A stretch of DNA of 35,248 bases, from NCBI RefSeq assembly GCF_049701115.1, contig NZ_JBNATX010000022.1, forward strand, positions 1-35,248, given 5' to 3'. The position numbers and the translations under genes were made by a program. The notes below the pieces were generated by a model. The model did no database searches, had not been told where the DNA came from, and saw nothing but the letters and a program-made list of their open reading frames with translations. Origin of the DNA: Thermoanaerobacter sp049701115 (lineage in GTDB: Bacteria; Bacillota; Thermoanaerobacteria; Thermoanaerobacterales; Thermoanaerobacteraceae). The stretch's first letter is position 1; every line of letters begins with the position of its first letter. This document shows, in pieces, positions 16,378 to 25,370 of the stretch.

Positions 16378-16455
16378 TGAATTGTTATGGTTTAATGTGT
16401 ACAATTGTATTATAGAAGGTAAAAATATTATAACAATTTTAAGGAGGGTGAAACA

Positions 16456-17334
16456 ATGCTTGACCTTCTTGAAACAAAGAAAAATTTATCTGAAAAATTA
16501 AAGGGCGGAGTAATCATGGATGTAACAACTCCTGAACAAGCAATAATTGCTGAAAAAGCAGGAGCTGTGGCAGTCATGGCACTTGAAAGAGTTCCGGCCG
16601 ATATTAGGGCAAGGGGTGGAGTCGCAAGAATGACAGACCCTAAAATAATAAAGGAGATAAAGGCAGCAGTATCAATCCCTGTTATGGCGAAAGTTAGAAT
16701 TGGACATTTTGTGGAAGCACAGATTTTAGAGGCACTTGGGATAGATTTTATTGATGAAAGTGAAGTTTTAACACCTGCAGATGAGATGTACCATATAAAC
16801 AAATGGGATTTTAAAGTGCCTTTTGTATGTGGTGCAAAAAACCTTGGAGAGGCTTTAAGGCGCATAGCAGAAGGAGCTTCAATGATAAGAACAAAAGGTG
16901 AAGCAGGTACTGGAAATGTAGTAGAAGCTGTAAGGCATATGAGGATGATAAATGCCGAAATAAAAAGGCTTACAACTTTGGGAGAAGAGGAGCTTATGGC
17001 TGCTGCAAAAGAACTTCAGGCACCCTATGACCTTGTAAAATATGTTGCACAACATGGAAAACTTCCAGTTGTAAATTTCGCAGCAGGAGGCATCGCTACA
17101 CCGGCAGACGCGGCACTCATGATGCAGCTTGGTGCAGATGGTGTTTTTGTTGGTTCAGGAATATTTAAATCGCAAAACCCTGAAAAAATGGCAGCTGCTA
17201 TAGTAAAAGCTGTAAAATATTACAACAAGCCAGAAATACTAGCAGAAGTCTCTGAAGGCTTAGGAGAAGCAATGAGTGGTATAGATATAAGGCAATTAGA
17301 AGAAACTAAATTATACGCTACAAGAGGATGGTAA
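16456..17334 (+). CDS. pdxS: Pyridoxal 5'-phosphate synthase, PdxS subunit
   Basis: Makes PLP from ribose 5-phosphate, glyceraldehyde 3-phosphate and ammonia in the DXP-independent route. A 292-aa TIM barrel, full length for the family and highly conserved. IMDVTTPEQA holds the active-site Asp22, MAKVRIGHFVEAQ the substrate lysine Lys79, and IRTKGEAGTGN the second lysine Lys147. ATG 16456 follows AAGGAGGG. The glutaminase partner pdxT usually follows directly, but here the next gene is carB on the other strand. PdxT must be encoded elsewhere, or the enzyme uses free ammonia. Confidence 0.97.
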   Translation: MLDLLETKKNLSEKLKGGVIMDVTTPEQAIIAEKAGAVAVMALERVPADIRARGGVARMTDPKIIKEIKAAVSIPVMAKVRIGHFVEAQILEALGIDFIDESEVLTPADEMYHINKWDFKVPFVCGAKNLGEALRRIAEGASMIRTKGEAGTGNVVEAVRHMRMINAEIKRLTTLGEEELMAAAKELQAPYDLVKYVAQHGKLPVVNFAAGGIATPADAALMMQLGADGVFVGSGIFKSQNPEKMAAAIVKAVKYYNKPEILAEVSEGLGEAMSGIDIRQLEETKLYATRGW

Positions 17335-17340
17335 ATTATA

Positions 17341-17370
17341 GGGCTTGATACCTTGGTAGGTACCAAGCCC
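17341..17370. terminator. Stem-loop between convergent pdxS and carB
   Basis: GGGCTTGATACC and GGTACCAAGCCC form a 12-bp stem with one mismatch and a 6-nt loop, between the two stop codons. Neither side has a good T-run, so termination strength is uncertain. Confidence 0.6.
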
Positions 17371-17380
17371 ATCCCTTTAA

Positions 17381-20300
17381 TTAAAGCACTAAATTTTTAA
17401 CATTATCTTTTTGTATTTGCTGGTATTCATTTATAGACAAAAGAGTCAAGGCATTTAAGTTTACTTTCATGACAGCATTCAAAGCTGCTTTTATAGTGTC
17501 TATACAAGTAAAAAGAGGGATTCTGTATTCAACCGCCGTTCTCCTTAATTTAAATCCTGCATTATCAGGCTTTTTACCTTTGGTTGGTGTATTTACTACA
17601 ACGTCAAAATATCCTTCTCTTAGCAATTTTATTGCATCCTCTGCTATTACACTTTTTACCTCAATTCCTCTTTTTGTTAGATATTCACTGGTTTTAAAAG
17701 TTGCCCATATTTCGTAACCACTGCTTTTTAACTTTTCTACCAAGATTTCTGCTTCTTCAAAATCCCTTTCTGCTATTGAAAGCAATATCCTGCCTTTTTT
17801 TGGTATTTTAAGCCCTGTTCCTTCCAAAGCTTTGTAAATAGCTCCTTCGTACGTCAAATCTATTCCCATTATCTCTCCAGTAGACTTCATTTCAGGACTT
17901 AACGAAACTTCAACATCAATAAGTTTTTCCATAGAAAACACCGGTGCTTTTATAACTGTATATGGCGGATGAGGCCATAAACCACCTTTATAGCCTAAGT
18001 CTTTTAACTTCTTTCCTAAAGCAACTTCTACCGCTAATTTCACCATAGGTAAACCTGTTGCTTTGCTCATAATAGGTACGGTACGAGAAGCCCTGGGATT
18101 CACTTCTAAAACATATACTATACCCTCTTTTACTACAAACTGGATGTTTATAAGTCCTTTTACTTTTAGAGCTCTAGAGATTTTTTCTGTATAATCTATA
18201 ATGGTATTTACCTCTCTTTCAGTCAAACTTCTTGCAGGATATACAGTAAAACTATCCCCTGAATGTATACCAGCCCTTTCTATGTGTTCCATTATTCCAG
18301 AGATTAATACACATTCTCCATCTGAAATCGCATCAATTTCTACTTCTCTTCCGTTTATATATTTGTCTATCAACACAGGTTTCCCCGCGGAGAGTTCTAT
18401 AGCATTTTTTACATAATCAACTAGTTCTTGAATTGTATCGACTTTTTCCATCGACTGTCCCCCTATAACGTAAGAAGGCCTAACTAGAAGAGGGAAACCC
18501 AACTTCAATGCTATGTCTTTTGCATCTTTTACTGTACTGGCATATCCTCCCTTAGGCTGATTTACATTTAATTCCTTCAAAAGTTTTGAGAACTTCTCTC
18601 TATTCTCACTTATATCAATGCTTTCAAAGGAAGTACCTAATATTTTTACACCACTTTTTATAAGGTCCTCTGCCAGATTAATGGCCGTTTGACCGCCAAA
18701 CATTACTAGAACACCAAGTGGTCTTTCTTTTTCATATATGTTTAAAACATCTTCCAATGTAATAGGTTCAAAATAAAGTCTATCCCCTGTATCAAAGTCT
18801 GTACTTACAGTTTCTGGATTATTGTTTATAATAATAGATTTGATTCCAGCTTCTTTTAAAGCCCACAAAGCTTTAACAGAACAGTAATCAAATTCTATCC
18901 CTTGCCCAATCCTTATGGGGCCCGATCCTATTACAATCACTTTTGGTATATCATGGATTACAACCTCATCTTCTCCATTGTACGTGGAATATATCCCCGT
19001 ATCCACCATCTTATATGAAGGACTTATACCATATATTCTCCTTAAAGCCCTAACCTCCTCTTCCTTAAGGCCCTTAATCTCTGCAATTTCTCTATCTGAA
19101 AAGCCCATCCTCTTTGCTTCTCTGAGAATTTCTTTTGTTAATTCACTCTTTTCTATTTTTCTTTCCATTTCTACGATATCCGAAAGTTTGGTTAAAAACC
19201 ATTTATCTACCTTTGTGAGTTCACAAATATAATCTATATCTATACCCCGTCGGAAAGCCTCTGCAATATAAAACAGTCTTAGGTCATTTGGCACTGAAAC
19301 ACCTTTTAGTATTTCTTCCATTCCTGCTTTTTTTATACTTTCTAATCGAAGGCCATAAGCCCCTATCTCTAAAGACCTTACTGCTTTCAAAAGGGAAGCC
19401 TCAAAAGATTTGTCTATAGCCATAACCTCTCCCGTGGCTTTCATTTGAGTTCCTATTCTCCTATCAGTAGTAGAAAATTTGTCAAAAGGCCACCTTGGAA
19501 CTTTTGTTACGACATAATCTATGACAGGTTCAAAGAAAGCGTTAGATTTATTTGGCACGGGGTTCTTTATTTCATCAAGCCTCAAGCCTATTGCTATCTT
19601 TGCAGCAACTCTGGCAATTGGATATCCTGTTGCTTTTGAGGCCAGTGCACTTGAACGGCTAACCCTTGGATTTACCTCTATAACGTAGTAATTGTGACTT
19701 TGGGGATCTAAAGCAAATTGTATGTTACAACCCCCTTCGATCTTTAAAGCCTTTATTATTTTAATACTTGCATTTTTTAACATATTATATTCGTATTCCG
19801 ACAAAGTTTGTACCGGTGCTATAACAATGCTATCTCCCGTATGAACTCCTACTGGATCAAAATTTTCCATGCCACAGACTATAATACAATTATCAGCACC
19901 ATCTCTTATCACTTCAAATTCTATTTCTTTCCAACCGTACAGTGATTTTTCCACCAAAACCTCGTGAACCATGCTTTTTTTTAGCCCTAAATTTACAATT
20001 GAAATGAGCTCCTCATCAGTATAAGCCATTCCACCACCTGTGCCCCCAAGAGTATATGCAGGTCTTATTATCAGCGGATATCCATATTTTTTAGCAAATT
20101 CAAGAGCTTCTCTCTCATTTGTTACCGTTACACTTTCTGCCATCGGCTCTCCTATTTCTTCCATCTTTCTTTTAAAAAGTTCCCTGTCCTCAGCAGTTTT
20201 TATTGACTCAAAAGAAGCACCCAAAATCTTTACATTATACTTATCTAAAATTCCTGCCTCTTTCAACTTAACTGCAAGGTTAAGTCCTGTCTGTCCCCCC

Positions 20301-20569
20301 AGTGTAGCAAGGACTCCATCAGGCCTCTCTCTTTCTATTATCTTTTCCATAACTTCAAGAGTAGGATTTTCGATATAAACGACATCTGCTATATCTGTAT
20401 CAGTCATTATGGTAGCTGGATTATTATTTACAAGCACAACCTGTACCCCTTCTTCTCTTAAGGCTTTACAAGCTTGCGTTCCGGAATAGTCAAACTCGGC
20501 TGCCTGTCCTATCACAATCGGCCCGGATCCTATTACCAGAACTTTTTTGATGTTTTCATACTTTGGCAC
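17381..20569 (-). CDS. carB: Carbamoyl-phosphate synthase large subunit
   Basis: Makes carbamoyl phosphate from bicarbonate, ammonia and two ATP for arginine and pyrimidine synthesis. The product is 1062 aa, full length. The N-half carboxyphosphate ATP-grasp is about 1-400 (VLVIGSGPIVIGQAAEFDYSG near residue 10), the oligomerisation domain about 400-550, the second ATP-grasp about 550-935 (VIVIGSGPIRIGQGIEFDYCS), and the MGS-like allosteric domain about 936-1062. The two halves show the expected internal duplication. It starts at GTG 20569 behind AAAGGAGG. The small subunit carA is not adjacent on either side, and no other arginine or pyrimidine gene is in the window. Confidence 0.97.
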   Translation of the reverse strand: MPKYENIKKVLVIGSGPIVIGQAAEFDYSGTQACKALREEGVQVVLVNNNPATIMTDTDIADVVYIENPTLEVMEKIIERERPDGVLATLGGQTGLNLAVKLKEAGILDKYNVKILGASFESIKTAEDRELFKRKMEEIGEPMAESVTVTNEREALEFAKKYGYPLIIRPAYTLGGTGGGMAYTDEELISIVNLGLKKSMVHEVLVEKSLYGWKEIEFEVIRDGADNCIIVCGMENFDPVGVHTGDSIVIAPVQTLSEYEYNMLKNASIKIIKALKIEGGCNIQFALDPQSHNYYVIEVNPRVSRSSALASKATGYPIARVAAKIAIGLRLDEIKNPVPNKSNAFFEPVIDYVVTKVPRWPFDKFSTTDRRIGTQMKATGEVMAIDKSFEASLLKAVRSLEIGAYGLRLESIKKAGMEEILKGVSVPNDLRLFYIAEAFRRGIDIDYICELTKVDKWFLTKLSDIVEMERKIEKSELTKEILREAKRMGFSDREIAEIKGLKEEEVRALRRIYGISPSYKMVDTGIYSTYNGEDEVVIHDIPKVIVIGSGPIRIGQGIEFDYCSVKALWALKEAGIKSIIINNNPETVSTDFDTGDRLYFEPITLEDVLNIYEKERPLGVLVMFGGQTAINLAEDLIKSGVKILGTSFESIDISENREKFSKLLKELNVNQPKGGYASTVKDAKDIALKLGFPLLVRPSYVIGGQSMEKVDTIQELVDYVKNAIELSAGKPVLIDKYINGREVEIDAISDGECVLISGIMEHIERAGIHSGDSFTVYPARSLTEREVNTIIDYTEKISRALKVKGLINIQFVVKEGIVYVLEVNPRASRTVPIMSKATGLPMVKLAVEVALGKKLKDLGYKGGLWPHPPYTVIKAPVFSMEKLIDVEVSLSPEMKSTGEIMGIDLTYEGAIYKALEGTGLKIPKKGRILLSIAERDFEEAEILVEKLKSSGYEIWATFKTSEYLTKRGIEVKSVIAEDAIKLLREGYFDVVVNTPTKGKKPDNAGFKLRRTAVEYRIPLFTCIDTIKAALNAVMKVNLNALTLLSINEYQQIQKDNVKNLVL

Positions 20570-20644
20570 AATAAAACCTCCTTTTGAAACTATGGCATTA
20601 TTTTTGATATAAGTGTTCCTATATTTTTAATATATATGCAACTT

Positions 20645-20662
20645 TTTTTATAATTATACATA
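20645..20662 (-). promoter_or_regulatory. Possible ARG box in the carB leader
   Basis: Read on the minus strand, TATGTATAATTATAAAAA matches the ArgR consensus TNTGNATWWWWATNCANA at all but one fixed position. It lies about 50 nt downstream of the carB -10. The region is very AT-rich, so the match is only suggestive. Confidence 0.3.
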
Positions 20663-20708
20663 ATGGGTAAAAAATAATAATATTAAGGAGTCTGCTAATC
20701 TGGGTTAT

Positions 20709-20738
20709 ATTATATCACACCTATCAAAAACTTTTCAA
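20709..20738 (-). promoter_or_regulatory. Probable sigma-A promoter of carB
   Basis: On the minus strand, -35 TTGAAA (20733-20738), an 18-bp spacer and -10 TATAAT (20709-20714). The leader to the GTG start is about 130 nt and shows no recognisable riboswitch or T-box. Confidence 0.6.
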
Positions 20739-20790
20739 CAAGATTTTATAAAAATTCCTTATATATTTCTGCAGCGTGTATTAATATACC

Positions 20791-20826
20791 AAAAGGGTAT
20801 GAGGTCACTTCTCCTCATACCCTTTT
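20791..20826 (-). terminator. Terminator of the trehalose operon
   Basis: A perfect 14-bp stem AAAAGGGTATGAGG / CCTCATACCCTTTT (20791-20804 and 20813-20826) with an 8-nt loop spans the treP stop codon. The run of T is the distal part of the stem, so some read-through towards carB is possible. Confidence 0.82.
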
Positions 20827-23150
20827 AGTATATTTTCCCCTGACTTTATTAACACACTTCTGTCAAAATAGAAAATTTCTATAGGTTCTCCTTCCAAAAG
20901 GGTAAATACTGATTCTTCATGAGTTACTTTTACATTTATCTTTCTTCCTTTGTACTTTACATTAAAAGAGAGCATCTTCCACCCCTCGGGCAATCTTGGA
21001 GTAAAGTGCAGTTCATCTGTGTAAACCCTCATTCCTCCAAAACCATTTACCACGGCACTCCAGGACCCTGCCATTGCTGCAGCATGAATCCCATCTTTTA
21101 CATTGTCATTGTAATCATCTAAATCCATCCTTGCAGTCAGCATAAAGTATTTATAAGCTTTGTCAGTATACCCTATTTCATTGGCAAGTATACTAAATAT
21201 TGCTGGCGATAGGGACGAGTCGTGAGTAGTAATAGGTTCATAATAGTCAAAATTCTTTTTAAGCTGTTCTATAGTAAATTTTTCTCTCTGTAAAAACATC
21301 AAAAGCAACACATCAGGCTGTTTGCAGATCTGATACCTGTAAATGTTGAGGTAGTGCCAATGAAGCAATAACGGAAATTGGTCTTCTGGTATTTCATTTA
21401 CTGTTATCCTCTCTTTATACAAAAAACTGTCATCCTGTGGTATAATATCAAGCTCTTCCGAGTACGGAAGGTACATATTGTCAGCTGCCCTTTTCCACGA
21501 AGCAATCTCTTCATCTTTTAGATTTAGTTTTGAAGCGACCTTTTGATACTTTTCAGGCACTTCCTTTTTCATTTTGTTTGCAATATCATAGGCGTATTCC
21601 AAATTCATTTTTGCCATATAATTTGTATATGCGTTATTATCAACCAATGCCGTATACTCATCAGGACCAGTGACAGTGTTTATACAGAATTTATTTCCTT
21701 TAAGAGGAATATACGCTCCTAAATCTTCCCAAAACCTTGCAGTTTCAAATACTATTTCACAGCCGTAGTCATAGAGAAAATCCAAATCATTCGTAGCTTC
21801 CACATACCTTTTTAAAGCATAAACTATATCAGCATTTATGTGATATTGAGCAGTTCCAGCAGGAAAGTATGCAGAACATTCAGGTCCATCAATTGTCCTC
21901 CAGGGATATAAAGCTCCTTTATGCCCCAACTCTTTAGCCCTATTTCTCGCAGCATCTAAGAGGTTATATCTATACATTATTAAAGCTTTTGCAATTTCTG
22001 GCTTTGTGTAAAGGAAAAAAGGCAGTATATAAATGTCAGAATCCCAAAAGTAATGGCCTTCATACCCTTCCCCAGTAAGTCCCTTTGCTGCAATATTAGT
22101 TTTTCCGTCTCTACCGACAGACTGCAAAAGGTGAAACATATTAAATCTTATACCCTGCTGCAGAGCCTTATCTCCTTCTATTACTACATCGGCATCTTCC
22201 CAAAAAGATTGCAAAAATTCTTCCTGCTCTTTTTCTATTTTGCAAAATCCATCTTCTTGTGCTCTTCTCACTTCTTCTAAGGCCAATTTCATTGTTTCAC
22301 TTTTGTCGCAATCTTTTGAGGTATAATAAGATATAAATTTATTAAGAATATATACTTTGTTCTTCTCAGCTTTAAAAGCTACTGCAACCTCTACCCTATC
22401 TTCTTTTACGTTGTTCAAAACCTCATATTTTTCTGTCCCAACGAGTTCATTTTTCATTGCGCAAGTATATGAAAGGTTGCTCCTTTGTGTTTTTTGAGAA
22501 ATCCATCCCTCAAAGTCATTTGCTCCTCTTTCAACAGTCTCTAAAACTCTCCCCTTCAGATTTGAACCCACTCTTACATCTTCGCTCTCAGTAATGTTCC
22601 TCACATCTCCATTAATGGCAGATACAAATTTTATATCGCCCGTAAAATTAACAGGTTCTACAGAAAAAGAGATTACTGCTAAATGTTGTCTTTGCAATGA
22701 AACAATCCTCTTTATTTTTACATTTACAATCTTTCCTGAAGGTGACTCCCATTTTATCTTTCTTTCTACCCAGCCTTTTTTCATATCAAGTACTCTTTCA
22801 TAAAAGTGAATTTTACCTTTTAAAAGGTCAAATTTCTCTTCTCCTACGTATAACTCTATTATTTTGCTGTCAGCCACATTTAACATGGTCTGCCCTGTTT
22901 TCGCAAAACCATATCCCCCTTCAGGGTAGACGATATCGTGTATTTCATAAAACCCATTAATATAAGTCCCTTTTAAGGAAGTACCGTCAGGTCCCGAATA
23001 CCCTTCTTCAAAATTTCCTCTCATTCCTATATATCCATTCGCTTGAGCAAAAATCGTCTCACTTCTATAGTTTGTTTCTATGCTAAACTCTGTCTCCCTT
23101 ATTGTCCAATCTTCAAAAGGGTAAATGGGTTTCTTCGTCTTTTTCACCAT
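20805..23150 (-). CDS. treP: Trehalose phosphorylase (GH65)
   Basis: Cytosolic inverting phosphorylase: trehalose plus phosphate gives beta-glucose 1-phosphate and glucose (EC 2.4.1.64). A 781-aa GH65 protein with the N-terminal beta-sandwich, helical linker, (alpha/alpha)6 barrel and C-terminal beta layers. The general acid is Glu498 in TGPDEYTALVDNNAYTN, and the phosphate-site motif is THDSSLS. NGYIGMRGNFEEGYSG and YFWDSDIYILPFF are typical of the family. Trehalose rather than maltose specificity is assigned from strong overall resemblance, from memory, to T. brockii TreP. ATG 23150 is chosen because GGAGG lies 6 nt upstream; ATG 23156 directly abuts that site. No signal peptide. Last gene of the lacI-permease-permease-binding protein operon. 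Confidence 0.88.
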   Translation of the reverse strand: MVKKTKKPIYPFEDWTIRETEFSIETNYRSETIFAQANGYIGMRGNFEEGYSGPDGTSLKGTYINGFYEIHDIVYPEGGYGFAKTGQTMLNVADSKIIELYVGEEKFDLLKGKIHFYERVLDMKKGWVERKIKWESPSGKIVNVKIKRIVSLQRQHLAVISFSVEPVNFTGDIKFVSAINGDVRNITESEDVRVGSNLKGRVLETVERGANDFEGWISQKTQRSNLSYTCAMKNELVGTEKYEVLNNVKEDRVEVAVAFKAEKNKVYILNKFISYYTSKDCDKSETMKLALEEVRRAQEDGFCKIEKEQEEFLQSFWEDADVVIEGDKALQQGIRFNMFHLLQSVGRDGKTNIAAKGLTGEGYEGHYFWDSDIYILPFFLYTKPEIAKALIMYRYNLLDAARNRAKELGHKGALYPWRTIDGPECSAYFPAGTAQYHINADIVYALKRYVEATNDLDFLYDYGCEIVFETARFWEDLGAYIPLKGNKFCINTVTGPDEYTALVDNNAYTNYMAKMNLEYAYDIANKMKKEVPEKYQKVASKLNLKDEEIASWKRAADNMYLPYSEELDIIPQDDSFLYKERITVNEIPEDQFPLLLHWHYLNIYRYQICKQPDVLLLMFLQREKFTIEQLKKNFDYYEPITTHDSSLSPAIFSILANEIGYTDKAYKYFMLTARMDLDDYNDNVKDGIHAAAMAGSWSAVVNGFGGMRVYTDELHFTPRLPEGWKMLSFNVKYKGRKINVKVTHEESVFTLLEGEPIEIFYFDRSVLIKSGENILKGYEEK

Positions 23151-23177
23151 ATCCATCCTCCACTCTTACTTTATTCA

Positions 23178-23217
23178 AAATTTGAGTCGGAAACAAAGCC
23201 GTTTCCGACTCAAATTT
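23178..23217 (-). other. 17-bp stem-loop after the trehalose binding-protein gene
   Basis: AAATTTGAGTCGGAAAC pairs perfectly with 23201-23217 around a 6-nt loop. Only about four T follow on the minus strand, before treP starts. It probably protects the upstream binding-protein mRNA or acts as a leaky terminator rather than a full stop. Confidence 0.8.
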
Positions 23218-23226
23218 AAAATACTT

Positions 23227-24474
23227 TTACTTGCTTTCTGCAGCTTTTTTAGCTTCTTCTATCATATTGTGATATTTATCAAGTGTTGGTTTTATCGGCT
23301 TGTCTTCGAATATTATTTCCCTTAACGCTCCATTTATAGCCTTATCCACATCAGCCCAGTACACAACATTGGGCCTTGGTTCAGCATATTTTAAAGCCTC
23401 ATTTATAGCTTCAAAGTAAGGTTTCTGCCAATCAGCAACCTTTCCGTAAGCATCGCTTCTCATGGAAGGCCATCCTAATTTAGCTACGAGTTTTTCCTGA
23501 ACTTCCTTGCTCATGAGATACTCCATAAATTTTATGGCCATCTCTTTATTAGGCGAACCAGTTGGAATACCTATAACCTCTCCACCCAAAACGTGAGACT
23601 CTTTAACAGGCCCTGCCCATCCATGATATGCAAGTATATTTTTCTTACCATATTTTTCCACTAAAACATTAGCCGTGTAAGGCCAGTTCTCAACAAGATA
23701 TACTGTATCTTTTGCAAGATACTCCACCGGAGTGTTCCAGTCTGCTTTCTTTGAATCCGGTGAAAGATATGGCTGAATCTTCTTTAAAAATTCAAAGGCT
23801 TTTACTGACCCTTCATCATTTAATACAAGTGGGTCTCCTCCTGCAGACCTTATGAGGTCAAACATCTGAACGGTGCTGTCTGGTCCCAAATTTTCCTTGA
23901 TTATTACTCTTCCTATGCCCTCTTTTTCATAGAAAGTTTTAGCAACCTCTAAGAGTTCGTCCCAATTTTTGGGTAGCGGCAGGTTATACTCCTTGAATTT
24001 GTCTACATTGTAAAAAGCTATCTCAACATTGGGCCTATAAGGCATGAAATAAAGTTTTCCGTTAAATTCGCCTACCGGTATAAGACTCGGTATAACTTCC
24101 TTTGGTATCATATTTCTGTACTGAGAAAGATCTTCCACAAGCCCTTTTGCCACTAAAGGAGCCAGTTGCATATTGTCTTGGGTAATAATGTCTATGTCCA
24201 TTGCATTTGCCTTATGCATAGCATCCAACTTTTTAATGAGGTCTCCTGCTTCAATTTGAAGAGGCTCAATTTTTACCCCATATTTCTGCTCAAAAGGCGG
24301 GAAAATATCTTCTTTCATTACTTTCCACTCATCTTCTCCAAGTCCCATTGAAACCTTGAGCACCTTTTTCCTGGCTTCTGATTGAGAAGCGCCTCCTCCA
24401 CACCCAGCAATTACGCTTCCAATGAGAGCCACAATCACCAGCAAAGACACAAGTTTAACATAAAATTTACTCAT
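23227..24474 (-). CDS. Sugar-binding lipoprotein of the trehalose ABC importer
   Basis: A 415-aa family 1 extracellular solute-binding protein. The lipoprotein signal ends VIAGC, with Cys25 lipidated, followed by a GGG/Ser-rich linker. Two alpha/beta lobes follow, with typical family 1 blocks: FPPFEQKYGVKIEPLQIEAG, LPKNWDELLEVAKTF, WAGPVKESHVLGGEVIGIPTG and AIKFMEYLMSKEVQEKL. It is anchored to the outer membrane face and delivers substrate to the two permeases upstream. Linkage to treP suggests trehalose or a related alpha-glucoside. ATG follows GAGGAGGTTG. Stem-loops lie directly before and after the gene, suggesting raised mRNA stability for this high-copy subunit. Confidence 0.92.
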   Translation of the reverse strand: MSKFYVKLVSLLVIVALIGSVIAGCGGGASQSEARKKVLKVSMGLGEDEWKVMKEDIFPPFEQKYGVKIEPLQIEAGDLIKKLDAMHKANAMDIDIITQDNMQLAPLVAKGLVEDLSQYRNMIPKEVIPSLIPVGEFNGKLYFMPYRPNVEIAFYNVDKFKEYNLPLPKNWDELLEVAKTFYEKEGIGRVIIKENLGPDSTVQMFDLIRSAGGDPLVLNDEGSVKAFEFLKKIQPYLSPDSKKADWNTPVEYLAKDTVYLVENWPYTANVLVEKYGKKNILAYHGWAGPVKESHVLGGEVIGIPTGSPNKEMAIKFMEYLMSKEVQEKLVAKLGWPSMRSDAYGKVADWQKPYFEAINEALKYAEPRPNVVYWADVDKAINGALREIIFEDKPIKPTLDKYHNMIEEAKKAAESK

Positions 24475-24506
24475 ATTTTTACAACCTCCTCAAGACTTTG
24501 ATTTAT

Positions 24507-24538
24507 CTTGAAGTACCTACTATTGAGGTACTTTCAAG
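24507..24538 (-). other. Stem-loop between permease and binding-protein genes (tre operon)
   Basis: CTTGAAGTACCT (24507-24518) and AGGTACTTTCAAG (24526-24538) pair with one bulged base around a 7-nt loop. There is no T-run. It sits between the permease stop and the binding-protein start, pairing conceptually with the hairpin at 23178. Confidence 0.7.
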
Positions 24539-24539
24539 C

Positions 24540-25370
24540 TTAACCCTTCACAGCTCCCGATAAATAACCGCTCTTCATGTATTTCTGCAGGAAGAAAGTA
24601 ACCAGCATCACAGGTAAAGTCAAGATTGCTGCATAGGTTGCAGAATCAAATATTCCTCCCCTCTGTACATAATAATAAGTCTGAAGTGGCAACGTCCTTT
24701 GAGAAATGCTTAAATAAAGAGCATAAGTAAATTCGTTCCAAGAATTTAACCACACAAATATGGCTGTGACAGCAATGCCTGGCAAGGCTATTGGCATTAT
24801 GATTCTCATCAGTGCCGTCAATTTACTCGTCCCATCAACCAAAGCAGCCTCTTCCAAATCCTTTGGAATAGTCTCAAAAGTGCCCACCAGTATCCAAGCT
24901 GCAAAAGGAAGATTTACTATTAAGTGAGCCATAACAAGTCCTGTATAAGTATCCATTAAGTTTAGTTTTATAAACTCAACTGCAATTGGAAGTGCTATTC
25001 CTACATCCGGAAACATTCTAGTAAAAAACAAGGACAGCACTACTGCGTACTTTATTTTTGATGGAAGCCTCGCTATCACATAGGCAGCTGGAGCAGCTAT
25101 TAAAATTGCAATTACTGTAGTCATAGTAGCAACTACAAAGCTCTTTTGAAAAGGCGGCCATATATTTCCTGAAGCAAACACATCTCTCCAGTGTTCTAGA
25201 GTAAAACGTGTAACAAAAAAGTCAGGATGAGGTTTTAGTATATCAGCAGGAACTGCAAAAGAAGTCATAAAAAGTATATATACGGGTATAATCATGAGCA
25301 AAGCAGCTATTATCGCAATGGGTATATATAGCGTATTTGAAATCTTCTCACTTATATCCACTTTTCTCAT
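24540..25370 (-). CDS. ABC sugar importer permease, MalG type (tre operon)
   Basis: A 276-aa integral membrane protein with six predicted helices (about 15-35, 75-100, 110-130, 142-162, 195-215, 240-262). The EAA loop that docks the ATPase is DLEEAALVDGTSKLTALMRIIMPIALPG-like, around 168-195. It forms a heterodimer with the permease encoded just before it; the start overlaps that gene by 4 bp (ATGA), so translation is coupled. The operon encodes no ATP-binding subunit. Confidence 0.92.
   Translation of the reverse strand: MRKVDISEKISNTLYIPIAIIAALLMIIPVYILFMTSFAVPADILKPHPDFFVTRFTLEHWRDVFASGNIWPPFQKSFVVATMTTVIAILIAAPAAYVIARLPSKIKYAVVLSLFFTRMFPDVGIALPIAVEFIKLNLMDTYTGLVMAHLIVNLPFAAWILVGTFETIPKDLEEAALVDGTSKLTALMRIIMPIALPGIAVTAIFVWLNSWNEFTYALYLSISQRTLPLQTYYYVQRGGIFDSATYAAILTLPVMLVTFFLQKYMKSGYLSGAVKG

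Noticed and set aside
20570..20720. T-box or pyrimidine attenuator in the carB leader
   Set aside because: No T-box sequence, no terminator hairpin with T-run and no PyrR-type anti-antiterminator could be drawn in this AT-rich stretch.
20805..23150. The first GH65 protein as a maltose phosphorylase
   Set aside because: Its sequence resembles the remembered Thermoanaerobacter trehalose phosphorylase throughout; HDSSLS alone would not separate the two, so some doubt is kept in the confidence.
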